In this document: positions 55,245-63,801 of the stretch, one piece after another | Layout of the letters: every line of letters starts with the position of its first letter | How positions within the stretch are numbered: the first letter of the stretch is position 1 | Assembly: GCF_008035925.1 (NCBI RefSeq) | Contig: NZ_CP036264.1 | Coordinates: 8,632,428-8,696,427 of the forward strand | Length of the DNA: 64,000 nt | Direction: 5' to 3' | Source of the DNA: Stieleria maiorica | Lineage (GTDB): Bacteria; Planctomycetota; Planctomycetia; Pirellulales; Pirellulaceae | Notes under the pieces: model-generated | Seen by the model: only the letters and a program-made list of their open reading frames with translations | Told to the model about the DNA's origin: nothing | The model's database searches: none | Translations under genes and position numbers: made by a program

Positions 55245-55946
55245 ATGATCAAACTCACCTGGCTCTCCCACGCAAGCTGGCTGATCGAAACTAAAGATGC
55301 ACGGATCTTGCTGGATCCGTTTTTTGCCGATAACCCGAAAGCCGAAGCCAAAGCGGAAGATTTCCCCGACGTCACGCACGTGCTGGTTTCGCACGGTCAC
55401 GCCGATCACGTCGGCGACGTCGCTTCGGTGGTCAAACACTCCGGCGCCCAATTGATCGCGACCTGGGAGATCGCCGAATGGTTCAAAAAGAACCACGGCT
55501 TCGAAAATGTGGTGGCGATGAACGTCGGCGGCAACGTCCCGATCGGTGACGGGACCGCCAAGATGGTTCCCGCACTGCACAGCAGCAGCCTGCCGGACGG
55601 ATCCTACGGCGGTTCGGCCGCCGGATTCCTGCTCAAGTTCGAGACCTTCCGCGTCTACTTTGCCTGCGACACGGCCTACTACCACGACATGAAATGGTAC
55701 GCCGGTGGGGCGGACGTCGCCGTCGTGCCGATCGGAGACCTGTTCACGATGGGCATCCACGACAGCATCGAAGCGATCAAGTTGATCGAACCCCGCGTCG
55801 TGCTGCCGACCCACTACAACACCTGGCCGCCGATCGAACAAGACGCCGCGGCCTGGGCCAACAAGGTGACCGCCGAAACCGACGCCAAACCCGTTGTCCT
55901 GAAAGTCGGCCAATCCCACACCCTGGAGTTGGTCCGGGGCCTGTAG
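55245..55946 (+). CDS. Metal-dependent hydrolase, UPF0173 (metallo-beta-lactamase fold)
   Basis: 233 residues, the usual UPF0173 length. It opens MIKLTWLSHASWLIET, followed by ILLDPFFADNPKA, the zinc motif LVSHGHADHVGDVA, LHSSSLPDGSYGGSAAGFLL, FACDTAYYHDM with a ligand Asp, and the final PTHYNTWPPIEQD ligand His. The family resembles UlaG-type lactone hydrolases, but most members are uncharacterised. GGAAG lies upstream of the ATG. It stands between two repeat blocks. Confidence 0.93.
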   Translation: MIKLTWLSHASWLIETKDARILLDPFFADNPKAEAKAEDFPDVTHVLVSHGHADHVGDVASVVKHSGAQLIATWEIAEWFKKNHGFENVVAMNVGGNVPIGDGTAKMVPALHSSSLPDGSYGGSAAGFLLKFETFRVYFACDTAYYHDMKWYAGGADVAVVPIGDLFTMGIHDSIEAIKLIEPRVVLPTHYNTWPPIEQDAAAWANKVTAETDAKPVVLKVGQSHTLELVRGL

Positions 55947-55980
55947 GGAGCGTCCAGCTTAGAGCGAACACGTTTCCGTG

Positions 55981-56045
55981 TACGACGGCCCTTCCGGGCC
56001 GTCGCCCGTGGGGCTCCGCGCGACGACCTACTAAGGACGTCGTGG
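55981..56045. repeat. Imperfect cruciform of the TACGATGGCCCTTCCGGG family
   Basis: TACGACGGCCCTTCCGGGCC plus GTCGCCCGTGGGGCTCCGCG, then CGACGACCTACTAAGGACGT and CGT, shares all parts with 50677-50741, including the CCGTGGGGC loop. It lies 35 bp after the hydrolase stop. Confidence 0.85.
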
Positions 56046-56225
56046 CTGGGTAGAAGGGTAGGAAAATTTTTTGGGTAGAAAAATGACCTACATCGAATGA
56101 AGGGTGCATTTCATCATTTTCTTACCTCCGAAATTTTCTTACCCGATTTCCGCAGACGGCCATGAAGCAGGACCACCAGCACGACTCAGCTGATTTCAGT
56201 TGAGGCCTTCTGCCCAGCCCCCCAA
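56046..56225. repeat. Dispersed ~125-bp element, copy 2, with an A/T-rich inverted start
   Basis: TTTCATCATTTTCTTACC and CCGAAATTTTCTTACCCGAT match 25301-25340. Here the left side also has GGGTAGGAAAATTTTTTGGG plus TAGAAA, which pairs with TTTCTTACCTCC and AAATTTTCTTACCC, making a long hairpin. The 3' part to about 56225 is related to 25361-25420. No gene is seen. Confidence 0.78.
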
Positions 56226-56257
56226 TGGTAGTCGTTGGTAGATCACAAAATCGGTTG

Positions 56258-56587
56258 TCACTCCTGCTCAAGCTCGCGGACGAACACCTCCTCGCCTTCG
56301 ACCTTGACCTCAAAGCAGTCGGTCTTCACCCGCGGGTTGTCTTCCCAGGTTCCATCGGCGATGCAAAATCGCCAGGCATGCCAGGGGCAGGTGACCGTCG
56401 TCCCCTCGACATGCCCCTCGGCCAGGGAAGCCCCCATGTGGGGGCAGAGGTCATCGATCGCGTACCAACTGCCATCTTCCTGGCGAAACACGGCCACCAT
56501 CCGGCCCTCGATCGGGACGGCTTTTCCGCGGCCGATCTCGAAATCGTCCACCTTCCCCACTGATTCAAATTCGCTCACAGCTCGCAT
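56258..56587 (-). CDS. Rieske [2Fe-2S] ferredoxin-like protein
   Basis: 109 residues with both Rieske cluster motifs: CPHMGASL (Cys48, His50) and CPWHAWRF (Cys67, His70), spaced as in NirD and dioxygenase ferredoxins. Strands FEIGRGKAVPIEGRMVAVFR and GSWYAIDD precede them. It is soluble, without a signal peptide, and probably an electron carrier for an oxygenase or reductase. No such partner is next to it, though a radical SAM gene is divergent 110 bp away. Confidence 0.94.
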   Translation of the reverse strand: MRAVSEFESVGKVDDFEIGRGKAVPIEGRMVAVFRQEDGSWYAIDDLCPHMGASLAEGHVEGTTVTCPWHAWRFCIADGTWEDNPRVKTDCFEVKVEGEEVFVRELEQE

Positions 56588-56697
56588 GCACCTTGAAATC
56601 GTCGGTTTGTCTTGCGTTCATGCCCCGGTACCGACCACACTTTAGGCATTGGATCGATTGTCCACCACACCCGCCCCCAGCGAATCGGCATTCCTGA

Positions 56698-58533
56698 ATG
56701 ATCAACCACCAGCGACGCAAACTGCTCGAATCCCGCGTTTGGCCGCACGTTCAGACCCCCGCGCAATACGTCGGCGGCGAACGCAACATCATCGTCAAAG
56801 ACCATCGCGGCCTGCGTGGAAAACTGGCCGTCGGGTTTCCCGACGCCTACACGATCGGGATGAGCCACCACGGATTGCAGGTGCTGTACTCGCTGATGAA
56901 CCGCCGCGACGACTGGTGTGCCGAGCGTGTGTTCACCCCCTGGCCGGACATGGAGCAATTGCTCCGCCAGCACGACATCCCGCTGTACACCCTGGAAACC
57001 TTCACCGCGCTGTCGGAATTTGACGTCGTCGGGTTGAGCCTGCAGTACGAGATCAGCTCGCCGAACGTGTTGACGATGATCGACCTGGGCGGCATCCCGC
57101 TGGAATCGGTCGACCGCACGATGAACGACCCGCTGTTGGTCGCCGGCGGCCCCTGCTGTCAAAACCCCGAACCGATGGCCGACTACTTTGACGTCATGAT
57201 CACCGGCGACGGCGAACCGGCCCTGCCGGACGTCTGCGACCTGTGGCTGGAAATCAAAGAGAGCTATCGCCGCGACGACGGCACGTTGCCCGACGGGGAA
57301 GAAGGCAAACGCCAGCGAAGCGATGCCCTGGCCAAAGTCGCCAACACGCTCGATTACGCCTACGTGCCGCGGTTCTACGAGCCGGCCTACAAAGACGGCC
57401 GGATCGTATCGCTCGAGCGGCTGCGCGAGGACGTCCCCACCACGTTTGCCCCCAGCGTGATCAGCGATTTGGACGGCATCCCGTTGCCGGTCGAGCCGAT
57501 CGTGCCCTACATCGAATGTGTGCACGACCGCATCGCCTTGGAAATCATGCGTGGCTGTCCGCACCTGTGCCGGTTCTGCCAAAGCACGGTGATCAAACGC
57601 CCCTTGCGGATCCGCGAAGTCGACACGATCGTCGATGCCGCCTGGCAAAGTTATCTGAACACCGGCCACAACGAAATCAGCATCCTCTCGCTCTCCAGCA
57701 GCGACTACCCGCATTTCGAACCGCTGGTCAAACGGCTGCACGAAGTCTTTAAGCCGCTCGGCGTGAACATCAGCGTGCCCAGTTTGCGCGTCAACGATCA
57801 ATTGCGATCGCTGCCACAACTGATCGGCACCGACCGACGCAGCTCGTTAACACTCGCACCGGAAGTCGCACGCGATGACATGCGTGAACAGATTCGCAAG
57901 AAGATCAAGAACAGCGACCTGATCGAAGGCTGTCGCAACGCGTTCCAAAACGGATTCGATAGCGTCAAACTGTACTTCATGTGTGGATTGCCCGGCGAAC
58001 GACCGGTCGACCTGGACGGCATCGTCGACTTGGCGGAAACCATCGCCACGGTCGGCAAAGAAGTCAAAGGCCGCTACGCCCGCGTCACCGCCAGCGTGTC
58101 CAACTTTGTTCCCAAAGCCCACACGCCCTACCAGTGGAACGGCATGCAAAGCCGCGAGTATTTCCACTGGGCCCACAAGTACATGTGGAGTCGGCGAAAA
58201 ATACGCAGCGTCAACATCAAGTGCCACAACATCGAAACCAGTCTGCTCGAAGGCGTGCTCAGCCGCGGTGATCGACGCACCGGCAAAGCGATCCGATTGG
58301 CCTGGGAGCGTGGGGCACGCATGGACGGCTGGACCGAGCACCTGGATCCCGATCGCTGGTGGTCGGCGATCGAAGACGCCGGCATCGACGTCCAACAGCA
58401 AGTCCACGACAAATATGACCTGCTGGACAAGTTGCCCTGGGACCACGTCAACGTCAAATTCGGACGCGCCTACCTGGAAAAAGAGCAGGGCAGGGCAACC
58501 GTCCAACTCCAAGCCCTCGCCGAAGCAACGTAA
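56698..58533 (+). CDS. B12-binding-type radical SAM protein (TIGR03960 family)
   Basis: 611 residues. The N-terminal part has GFPDAYTIGMSHHGLQVLYS and FDVVGLSLQYEISSPNVLTM, a cobalamin-domain-like fold, then GGPCCQNPEPMADYFDVMIT. The radical SAM cluster motif is RGCPHLCRFC (CxxxCxxC, near residue 290), followed by LSLSSSDYPHFEPL, LTLAPEVARDDMREQIRKKI and KLYFMCGLPGE. This is the TIGR03960 pattern. In many genomes the partner is a DUF2344 protein encoded next door or fused; here neither occurs, and the protein ends soon after the catalytic region. The reaction is unknown. Confidence 0.9.
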   Translation: MINHQRRKLLESRVWPHVQTPAQYVGGERNIIVKDHRGLRGKLAVGFPDAYTIGMSHHGLQVLYSLMNRRDDWCAERVFTPWPDMEQLLRQHDIPLYTLETFTALSEFDVVGLSLQYEISSPNVLTMIDLGGIPLESVDRTMNDPLLVAGGPCCQNPEPMADYFDVMITGDGEPALPDVCDLWLEIKESYRRDDGTLPDGEEGKRQRSDALAKVANTLDYAYVPRFYEPAYKDGRIVSLERLREDVPTTFAPSVISDLDGIPLPVEPIVPYIECVHDRIALEIMRGCPHLCRFCQSTVIKRPLRIREVDTIVDAAWQSYLNTGHNEISILSLSSSDYPHFEPLVKRLHEVFKPLGVNISVPSLRVNDQLRSLPQLIGTDRRSSLTLAPEVARDDMREQIRKKIKNSDLIEGCRNAFQNGFDSVKLYFMCGLPGERPVDLDGIVDLAETIATVGKEVKGRYARVTASVSNFVPKAHTPYQWNGMQSREYFHWAHKYMWSRRKIRSVNIKCHNIETSLLEGVLSRGDRRTGKAIRLAWERGARMDGWTEHLDPDRWWSAIEDAGIDVQQQVHDKYDLLDKLPWDHVNVKFGRAYLEKEQGRATVQLQALAEAT

Positions 58534-58626
58534 AGATCAGTATGAGCCCGAAGCGTAAGCGAGTGGATCCGCCTCGTCCCTTGCTCGCGCCGCGGCACGA
58601 GCAGTTCGTCGCAGCTTAGTTTTCGG

Positions 58627-58706
58627 GTAGCGGAACTCGCCAAGAGTTTCGCGCAGGCGCGGTGACGCCGCGCGGAAGACCGAAAGCCTTAGCGGCTTCC
58701 GCTACC
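58627..58706. repeat. Inverted repeat (TAGCGGAAGCCGCCAAGGC family), copy 2
   Basis: GTAGCGGAACTCGCCAAGAG plus TTTCGCG faces CCGAAAGCCTTAGCGGCTTC plus CGCTAC. An inner GCGCGGTGACGCCGCGC palindrome fills the loop. It lies between convergent genes (radical SAM and CDF). Confidence 0.82.
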
Positions 58707-58746
58707 CCAATCAAAAACGTTCACAACACACCTGGCCCAGGAACGA

Positions 58747-59664
58747 TCAGTCCGTCCACGGTTCGATGTGAATGTGCACGTCTCGAACCCGTGGCATCTT
58801 CGCCAACAATCGGTCCTTGACTTCGTGTCCGATGCGGTGGCCTTCATCAACACTCAGCTGGCCGTCGACCTGAACATGGAGTTCGATGAAGTACTCCAAT
58901 CCGCTCTTTCGCACGCGTAGCTTTTCGGTGTCTTTGACCTGATCGACCTCCGCCGCGATGTCCCGGACCTTGGCCACCGTTTCCGCATCCGCTTGCTGGT
59001 CCATCAACTCGGCGGCGATTGCCAGAAACATCTTGGCGCTGGTGATGATCAACATGGCACAAACACACAGCGCCGCGATCGGATCGACATAGGGACCGAA
59101 GCCGCCCAGCGAGGGCGCGGCGAACAAGCTGATCGCGATCGCCCCCGAGCCGAGCGCGTCGCTGCGGTGATCGAGCGCCGTCGCACGCAGGGCCGCCGAA
59201 TCGAGTCGCTTGGCCACCTGAGACGTGTATCGGAACAGCGCCTCCTTGATCAGGCTGCAAACCGCTGCGACCACGCCGGCCGACCAGTGTGGGATCTCCG
59301 GCTCCTCAGAAAACCCGTGAATCGTCTCGATGGTCAGAATCCCGGCCCCGAACATGACCAACAGCGAGACGCCGAACCCGGCGATCGATTCGGCTTTGGT
59401 GTGCCCATAGGGATGATCGTCGTCTTCCTCCTGTTCCGCGATGTGCAGCGCGGCACGGACGACGACCGAACTGGTGACGTCGCCGATGGAGTTGACCGCA
59501 TCGGCGATCAACGCCGAACTGCGCAATAACAGCCCACCGACCAACTTGACGATCACCAACACCGCGTTGCTGGTCAGGCCCCAAAGCGCAGCTCGCTTGG
59601 CGTCGACGTAGACGCGATCGCGAACGGCAATGGATGCTTCGTCTCGTGGGGGACTGAGCGACAC
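58747..59664 (-). CDS. Cation diffusion facilitator (CDF) metal transporter
   Basis: 305 residues with six membrane segments and the CDF C-terminal domain. The first metal-site helix has LIADAVNSIGDVTSSVVVRA, the second ALDHRSDALGSGAIAISLFA, with YGHTKAESIAGFG between. In zinc-type CDFs the site is HxxxD plus HxxxD; here the first site is DAVNSIGD (D-N-D type) and the second DHRSD, a pattern closer to Mn/Fe-type CDFs. The C-terminal domain ends VRDVHIHIEPW. GTG 59664 is the start. Substrate specificity is an inference. Confidence 0.92.
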   Translation of the reverse strand: MSLSPPRDEASIAVRDRVYVDAKRAALWGLTSNAVLVIVKLVGGLLLRSSALIADAVNSIGDVTSSVVVRAALHIAEQEEDDDHPYGHTKAESIAGFGVSLLVMFGAGILTIETIHGFSEEPEIPHWSAGVVAAVCSLIKEALFRYTSQVAKRLDSAALRATALDHRSDALGSGAIAISLFAAPSLGGFGPYVDPIAALCVCAMLIITSAKMFLAIAAELMDQQADAETVAKVRDIAAEVDQVKDTEKLRVRKSGLEYFIELHVQVDGQLSVDEGHRIGHEVKDRLLAKMPRVRDVHIHIEPWTD

Positions 59665-59870
59665 GCGTTTGCGGATCCGGGACCGGTGGGGAAGGACATC
59701 TCAACGAAAGGCATTAGTGCCCTGTTGATTCAAACAGCCGTAAGTTACCCGACTTTCACCCCGCACGTCGATCACCGCGCTATCGGTGACCTAAGGTTTC
59801 GCGCCATTTCTATCGATTGCGACCGCAATCCCTGAAATCCGAACGCCGCATGTGGGAATTCCTTCGAGCA

Positions 59871-62015
59871 ATGTCCAACTCAATCAGCAGCCGACCGTCA
59901 ACACCGTCACAATCCTCACCAGCCACAACGGATGACGGTCGCAGTCGATCGATGATTTGGTTCGCCGCAACGATCTTGCTGGGCGCTTTCCTGGTTTTCC
60001 AAGTCCAACCGATCATCAGCAAATGCGTCCTGCCCTGGTTCGGCGGGACACCGGCGGTCTGGACCACCTGCATGTTGTTTTTTCAACTGTTGTTGTTCGG
60101 CGGCTACCTCTATGCACACGTGCTCCGCACCTATTGCAATCCGTTCGCACAAGCCGCGGTGCACTTGCTGCTGCTCAGCGCGGCCGCGATGACGTTGCCG
60201 ATCGAACCGTCGGACGCCTGGAAACCGACTGGCAGCGAATCGCCGACGCTGCACCTGCTGTGGATGCTCGCCAGCCACGTCGGACTGCCGTACTTCGTGC
60301 TTTCCAGCACCGGGCCGCTGGTCCAAGCCTGGCTCAGCTTCCACGACAACAGCGAACGCGTCTATCGCTTGTACGCCCTGTCCAACGCAGGCTCCTTGTT
60401 CGCGCTGCTCAGCTATCCGTTTCTGTTTGAACCCGTGCTGTCGGTGTCGACACAGTCCAGCATGTGGTCGTTGCTGTTTTGTCTGTTCGCGCTCGTCCAA
60501 GGTTACGTCGCCGTCAGTCTGTTCCGGATCACGCCCGATTCCTTCGAAGCTACCGAACCAAAGGCACCGGAGACCTCCCCCGCATCGACCGCCGCCACCG
60601 CGCCCGTTTCCGCGGCCACACAAGCCGCCTGGATCGCGCTTCCCGCGTTGGCCTCGGTGATGCTGTTGGTCGTCACCAATCATGTGTGCCAAGACATCGC
60701 CGTGGTCCCCTTTCTGTGGGTACTGCCGCTAAGTTTGTATCTGGCCAGCTTCATCGTTTGCTTTGACTCACCTCAGTGGTACCGCCCCAAACCGATCGCC
60801 GCGGTCACACTGGCCGCACTGGCATTGATTCAGGGCAAGACACTGCTGCCGGGCAGCATTCAATTGATCGCCGAAGCCTGCTGTTACATGGTGATGCTGT
60901 TCGGTGCCTGTCTACTTTGCCACGGCGAAGTCGCCCGATTGAAACCGGGCACCGCACGACTGACACAGTACTATGCGATGCTGTCGGCCGGCGGCGCGCT
61001 CGGCGGCGTGATCGTCGCCATCCTGTGTCCGCTGCTGCTGAACAACCACGCCGAGTTGCCGTTCTTTGTGGCCCTGGTCACCGCACTCACCTTCCTGCTG
61101 TTCTTCGCCTGTAAAACGTGGCGACAAGCCGAATACGACTGGGCCGCAGCGGCACGACTGAAGTACGGGGCGCTCCTGGTGATGATCTCGCCGATCATCA
61201 CCATGGCCTTCGTCTCCAACAATCGGACCATCGCATCGCAGCGAAATTTCTTCGGCGTGCTCAAAGTCCGCGAGAAACCACTCGGCATTTGCCTGGTGCA
61301 CGGCAGCACGCTGCACGGCATGCAACGCCATGCACCGCATCAATCCCAGCCGACGACCTACTACGGCTACGAAAGCGGTGTCGGCCACGTGATCAAAGAG
61401 TTGCAGCAACAACACCCCTCGCTACGGATCGGCATCGTCGGACTCGGTTGCGGCGTGCTGACCAGCTACGGACGCCCGACCGACTCCTTTGACCTGATCG
61501 AAATCAACCCCGCAGTCATCGACATTGCCGACCGCTATTTCACCTTCATGAAAGACTGCCCCTCGTCGATGACCCGCCACCTCGGCGACGGACGCTTGGT
61601 GCTGGAGCGGATGACCGACGCCAAATTCGACCTGTTGGTGCTCGACGCTTTCAGCAGTGATGCGATCCCCGCACACCTGCTGACGCGCGAATCGATGTCG
61701 CTGTACAAAGAGCGACTCGCCGAAGGAGGCGTCCTGGCGATTCACACGTCCAACAACCACCTGGAACTCTCACCACTGGTCCACAACCTCAGCCGCGATG
61801 CCCAGATGGACAGCCGCATGTTCGAAGGCATCGGCGACAATTCCATCGGCACGACCCACTCGACATGGATGATCATCGCCCAACCCGGACACACGATCTT
61901 CCAAGCCGCTTCTCTGGCCAAGGCCACCACGGCGACCGACGAAGAGCTGCGAGAGGCGCCGCTGTGGACCGACCAGCACCACAACTTGGTCAGCGTGCTG
62001 CGACTGTGGCAATAG
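59871..62015 (+). CDS. Fused membrane (MFS-like) and spermidine-synthase-like methyltransferase-fold protein
   Basis: 714 residues from ATG 59871; ATG 59850 and TTG 59817 are also in frame. About 10-12 membrane helices span residues 30-450 (MIWFAATILLGAFLVFQVQP onward, with VLPWFGGTPAVWTTCMLFFQ). The soluble C-terminal domain (about 475-714) has YYGYESGVGHVIKEL, the AdoMet-binding-like IGIVGLGCGVLTSYG, LIEINPAVIDIA and LLVLDAFSSDAIPAHLLT. Spermidine-synthase-fold fused membrane proteins are common in Planctomycetes and Proteobacteria; polyamine synthesis is not proven for them. It is divergent from the CDF gene. Confidence 0.88.
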   Translation: MSNSISSRPSTPSQSSPATTDDGRSRSMIWFAATILLGAFLVFQVQPIISKCVLPWFGGTPAVWTTCMLFFQLLLFGGYLYAHVLRTYCNPFAQAAVHLLLLSAAAMTLPIEPSDAWKPTGSESPTLHLLWMLASHVGLPYFVLSSTGPLVQAWLSFHDNSERVYRLYALSNAGSLFALLSYPFLFEPVLSVSTQSSMWSLLFCLFALVQGYVAVSLFRITPDSFEATEPKAPETSPASTAATAPVSAATQAAWIALPALASVMLLVVTNHVCQDIAVVPFLWVLPLSLYLASFIVCFDSPQWYRPKPIAAVTLAALALIQGKTLLPGSIQLIAEACCYMVMLFGACLLCHGEVARLKPGTARLTQYYAMLSAGGALGGVIVAILCPLLLNNHAELPFFVALVTALTFLLFFACKTWRQAEYDWAAAARLKYGALLVMISPIITMAFVSNNRTIASQRNFFGVLKVREKPLGICLVHGSTLHGMQRHAPHQSQPTTYYGYESGVGHVIKELQQQHPSLRIGIVGLGCGVLTSYGRPTDSFDLIEINPAVIDIADRYFTFMKDCPSSMTRHLGDGRLVLERMTDAKFDLLVLDAFSSDAIPAHLLTRESMSLYKERLAEGGVLAIHTSNNHLELSPLVHNLSRDAQMDSRMFEGIGDNSIGTTHSTWMIIAQPGHTIFQAASLAKATTATDEELREAPLWTDQHHNLVSVLRLWQ

Positions 62016-62016
62016 G

Positions 62017-62400
62017 TCATCCATCGAAATGATGGATCGCGTACTTGCCGTCGACCTGTCGCTGAACCGCAAAACGAAACGTCGACTTTTTGTGACTGGC
62101 CGATTGCCGATCGCTCGGCTTGCTGCCGCCGCGCGACCAGATGTCGTACGCGGCGCGACTGACGTACATCGAGTGCGGCCCCGCGTTAGCAAATTCGGTC
62201 TGACGGTTGTGGATTTCGCCGGCAAGTGACGTCAATTCGGCTCGGGTCAAACAGATCACCGAACTGATCCGCACGCTCCGTCGCTGAAAAACGATCTCGG
62301 CCTTCTTCTTGCTCAGTTCGTTGCCGATGAAGACATGGTCCTTCCAGAACTTCGACGTGAAATAGGTTTGCGCATCGCTGGGATTGAATCGATCGGCCAT
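62017..62400 (-). CDS. Hypothetical protein, 127 residues
   Basis: Not recognised. It is basic and soluble, without a signal peptide: MADRFNPSDAQTYFTSKFWK, CLTRAELTSLAGEIHNRQTE, YVSRAAYDIWSRGGSKPSDR and the end GKYAIHHFDG. It starts 3 bp after the stop of the secreted hypothetical gene upstream and is nearly end-to-end (1 bp) with the spermidine-synthase-like gene on the other strand. The tight spacing supports a real gene. Confidence 0.7.
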   Translation of the reverse strand: MADRFNPSDAQTYFTSKFWKDHVFIGNELSKKKAEIVFQRRSVRISSVICLTRAELTSLAGEIHNRQTEFANAGPHSMYVSRAAYDIWSRGGSKPSDRQSASHKKSTFRFAVQRQVDGKYAIHHFDG

Positions 62401-62403
62401 GGT

Positions 62404-62895
62404 TCAGGCCTCGTCTTTGGGAATCGGGTTGTCTTTCAGCCGCTGCCAAATCATTAGCGACGGCTTGCCCTTGTCATCGGGCAACATCCCGTGCACTTCA
62501 TAGAAGCGATCACCATCGATGCGGAAGATATACGCCGACTCCCGTTCATCTTTGGCACCCGCATTAGGTCCGACCAGCACGACTTTGTTGCGATAGCGAA
62601 AGACGGGCACCGCACCACTGGTATCGATGCGGTATTCGGACCGATGCGATTGGATCGGATGCTTGTTCGGGTCATAGGTCGTCACCACCGTATGATCCCC
62701 GCGATGCACTTTGATCGTCATGTACTTGCCATTGGGCGTTTCGCGATACAGCACCCACTCCCCCTTGATCGTCTCGCCAACCGTCGGCTCTCCGGCGTCT
62801 GCCGGCTGCGACTCCTCGACTTGTCCGACTGCGACAAGCGACATGAAGCTGACGGGGACCCAAACGAACACGACTGCGAAAAGAAACCGGTACAT
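62404..62895 (-). CDS. Secreted hypothetical protein, 163 residues
   Basis: A signal peptide (MYRFLFAVVFVWVPVSFMSL, cleavage near AVG) precedes a beta-rich domain: GEWVLYRETPNGKYMTIKVH, VVTTYDPNKHPIQSHRSEYR, VFRYRNKVVLVGPNAG and YIFRIDGDRFYEVHGML. The pattern resembles small lipocalin-like or TIGR03067-type planctomycete proteins, but no firm family is named. It is co-oriented and almost contiguous with the 127-residue gene. Confidence 0.75.
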   Translation of the reverse strand: MYRFLFAVVFVWVPVSFMSLVAVGQVEESQPADAGEPTVGETIKGEWVLYRETPNGKYMTIKVHRGDHTVVTTYDPNKHPIQSHRSEYRIDTSGAVPVFRYRNKVVLVGPNAGAKDERESAYIFRIDGDRFYEVHGMLPDDKGKPSLMIWQRLKDNPIPKDEA

Positions 62896-62944
62896 GGTAC
62901 ATCCCGTTCGAACGAAGGTGAGACGATTGGTTGACTAGCGGCCG

Positions 62945-63268
62945 TCAGTCCGACCGCATTCCGTCCAGACCGGGATCAATCCGCGACGAGGACGCCAGCG
63001 CCCGGAAGGTTCTCCAAAAACCGAATGCGGAAAGCGTCGCAAATGCCGTCCAGATAACGATGTTAAACATTAACTGGCTGACGGGCCAACCGGGCATTGG
63101 AACAAAGAGCATCCAGCAATACAGCAAGGAAACAGCGGCAAAGTACAAGAATGCGACCGCCGTTATCAGAATGCCGATGAGACACACGATCAATCTCAAG
63201 AACGAAGTGCGTTGCGATCCTATCAATCTCGTCGGCTTGTAGGGATTAACGTTCGGGCGCTCGGGCAT
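62945..63268 (-). CDS. Small membrane protein, 107 residues
   Basis: From ATG 63268: a basic cytoplasmic start (PERPNVNPYKPTRLIGSQR), then three hydrophobic segments, FLRLIVCLIGILITAVAFLY, AAVSLLYCWMLFVPMPGWPV and LMFNIVIWTAFATLSAFGFW, ending in a short polar tail. No family is recognised. It precedes the secreted hypothetical gene by 49 bp on the same strand. Confidence 0.6.
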   Translation of the reverse strand: MPERPNVNPYKPTRLIGSQRTSFLRLIVCLIGILITAVAFLYFAAVSLLYCWMLFVPMPGWPVSQLMFNIVIWTAFATLSAFGFWRTFRALASSSRIDPGLDGMRSD

Positions 63269-63801
63269 CGGCTTGAGGCGAAGGGTGTGAGCGGTGAGAC
63301 GAGACCCTTGGCCTTCCAAGCGAAGATCCCAGCCTGCGTTTTATCCGTGGGTACGCTCTGCCATCCGTGGGTTGATGCGAATTCGGCACTCGATCCAACT
63401 TAATCGAACCGGTAGCCCGAGACCAGTTGAACGGTTCTCGACAGATTCCCTTGCATCGGGGTCGGTGACTTTGCTACTGTCGGCGTGAATGTCCCGGGTT
63501 TGCCCCCAAAAAGTTTACGAATGGACTCAACTGACGCGGACCTGCGAGCCGAAAGCTATTACTGTTTCCGCCCGCTTCGCGCTTAGCAAAAGTCTCTTCA
63601 AAGCTGTACGGATTGCATCCTGGGACACGGATCGCGGCGCTGACGGCCGATGCGGAAATGACTGATTTGTCGGTGGGGCTTGCCCCATCGGTCCGGTCCG
63701 GCCTACGTCGCCTAAATCCCCTAATCACGGCAAGACCACCCCTGTTGGGGCAAATCAGCCGGTGATTGGGTTGTCCATTTTGTCTTCGGAGCATCGCTCA
63801 A
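63269..63801. other. Intergenic region before the flgM-like gene
   Basis: 533 bp. It has a short CCGTGGG...CCGTGGG repeat at about 63350-63373 (TATCCGTGGGT and CATCCGTGGGT) related to the hairpin at 15328-15402, and a small GTGGGGCTTGCCCCAT hairpin at about 63674-63690. No gene or sigma-specific promoter could be identified with confidence. Confidence 0.6.
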
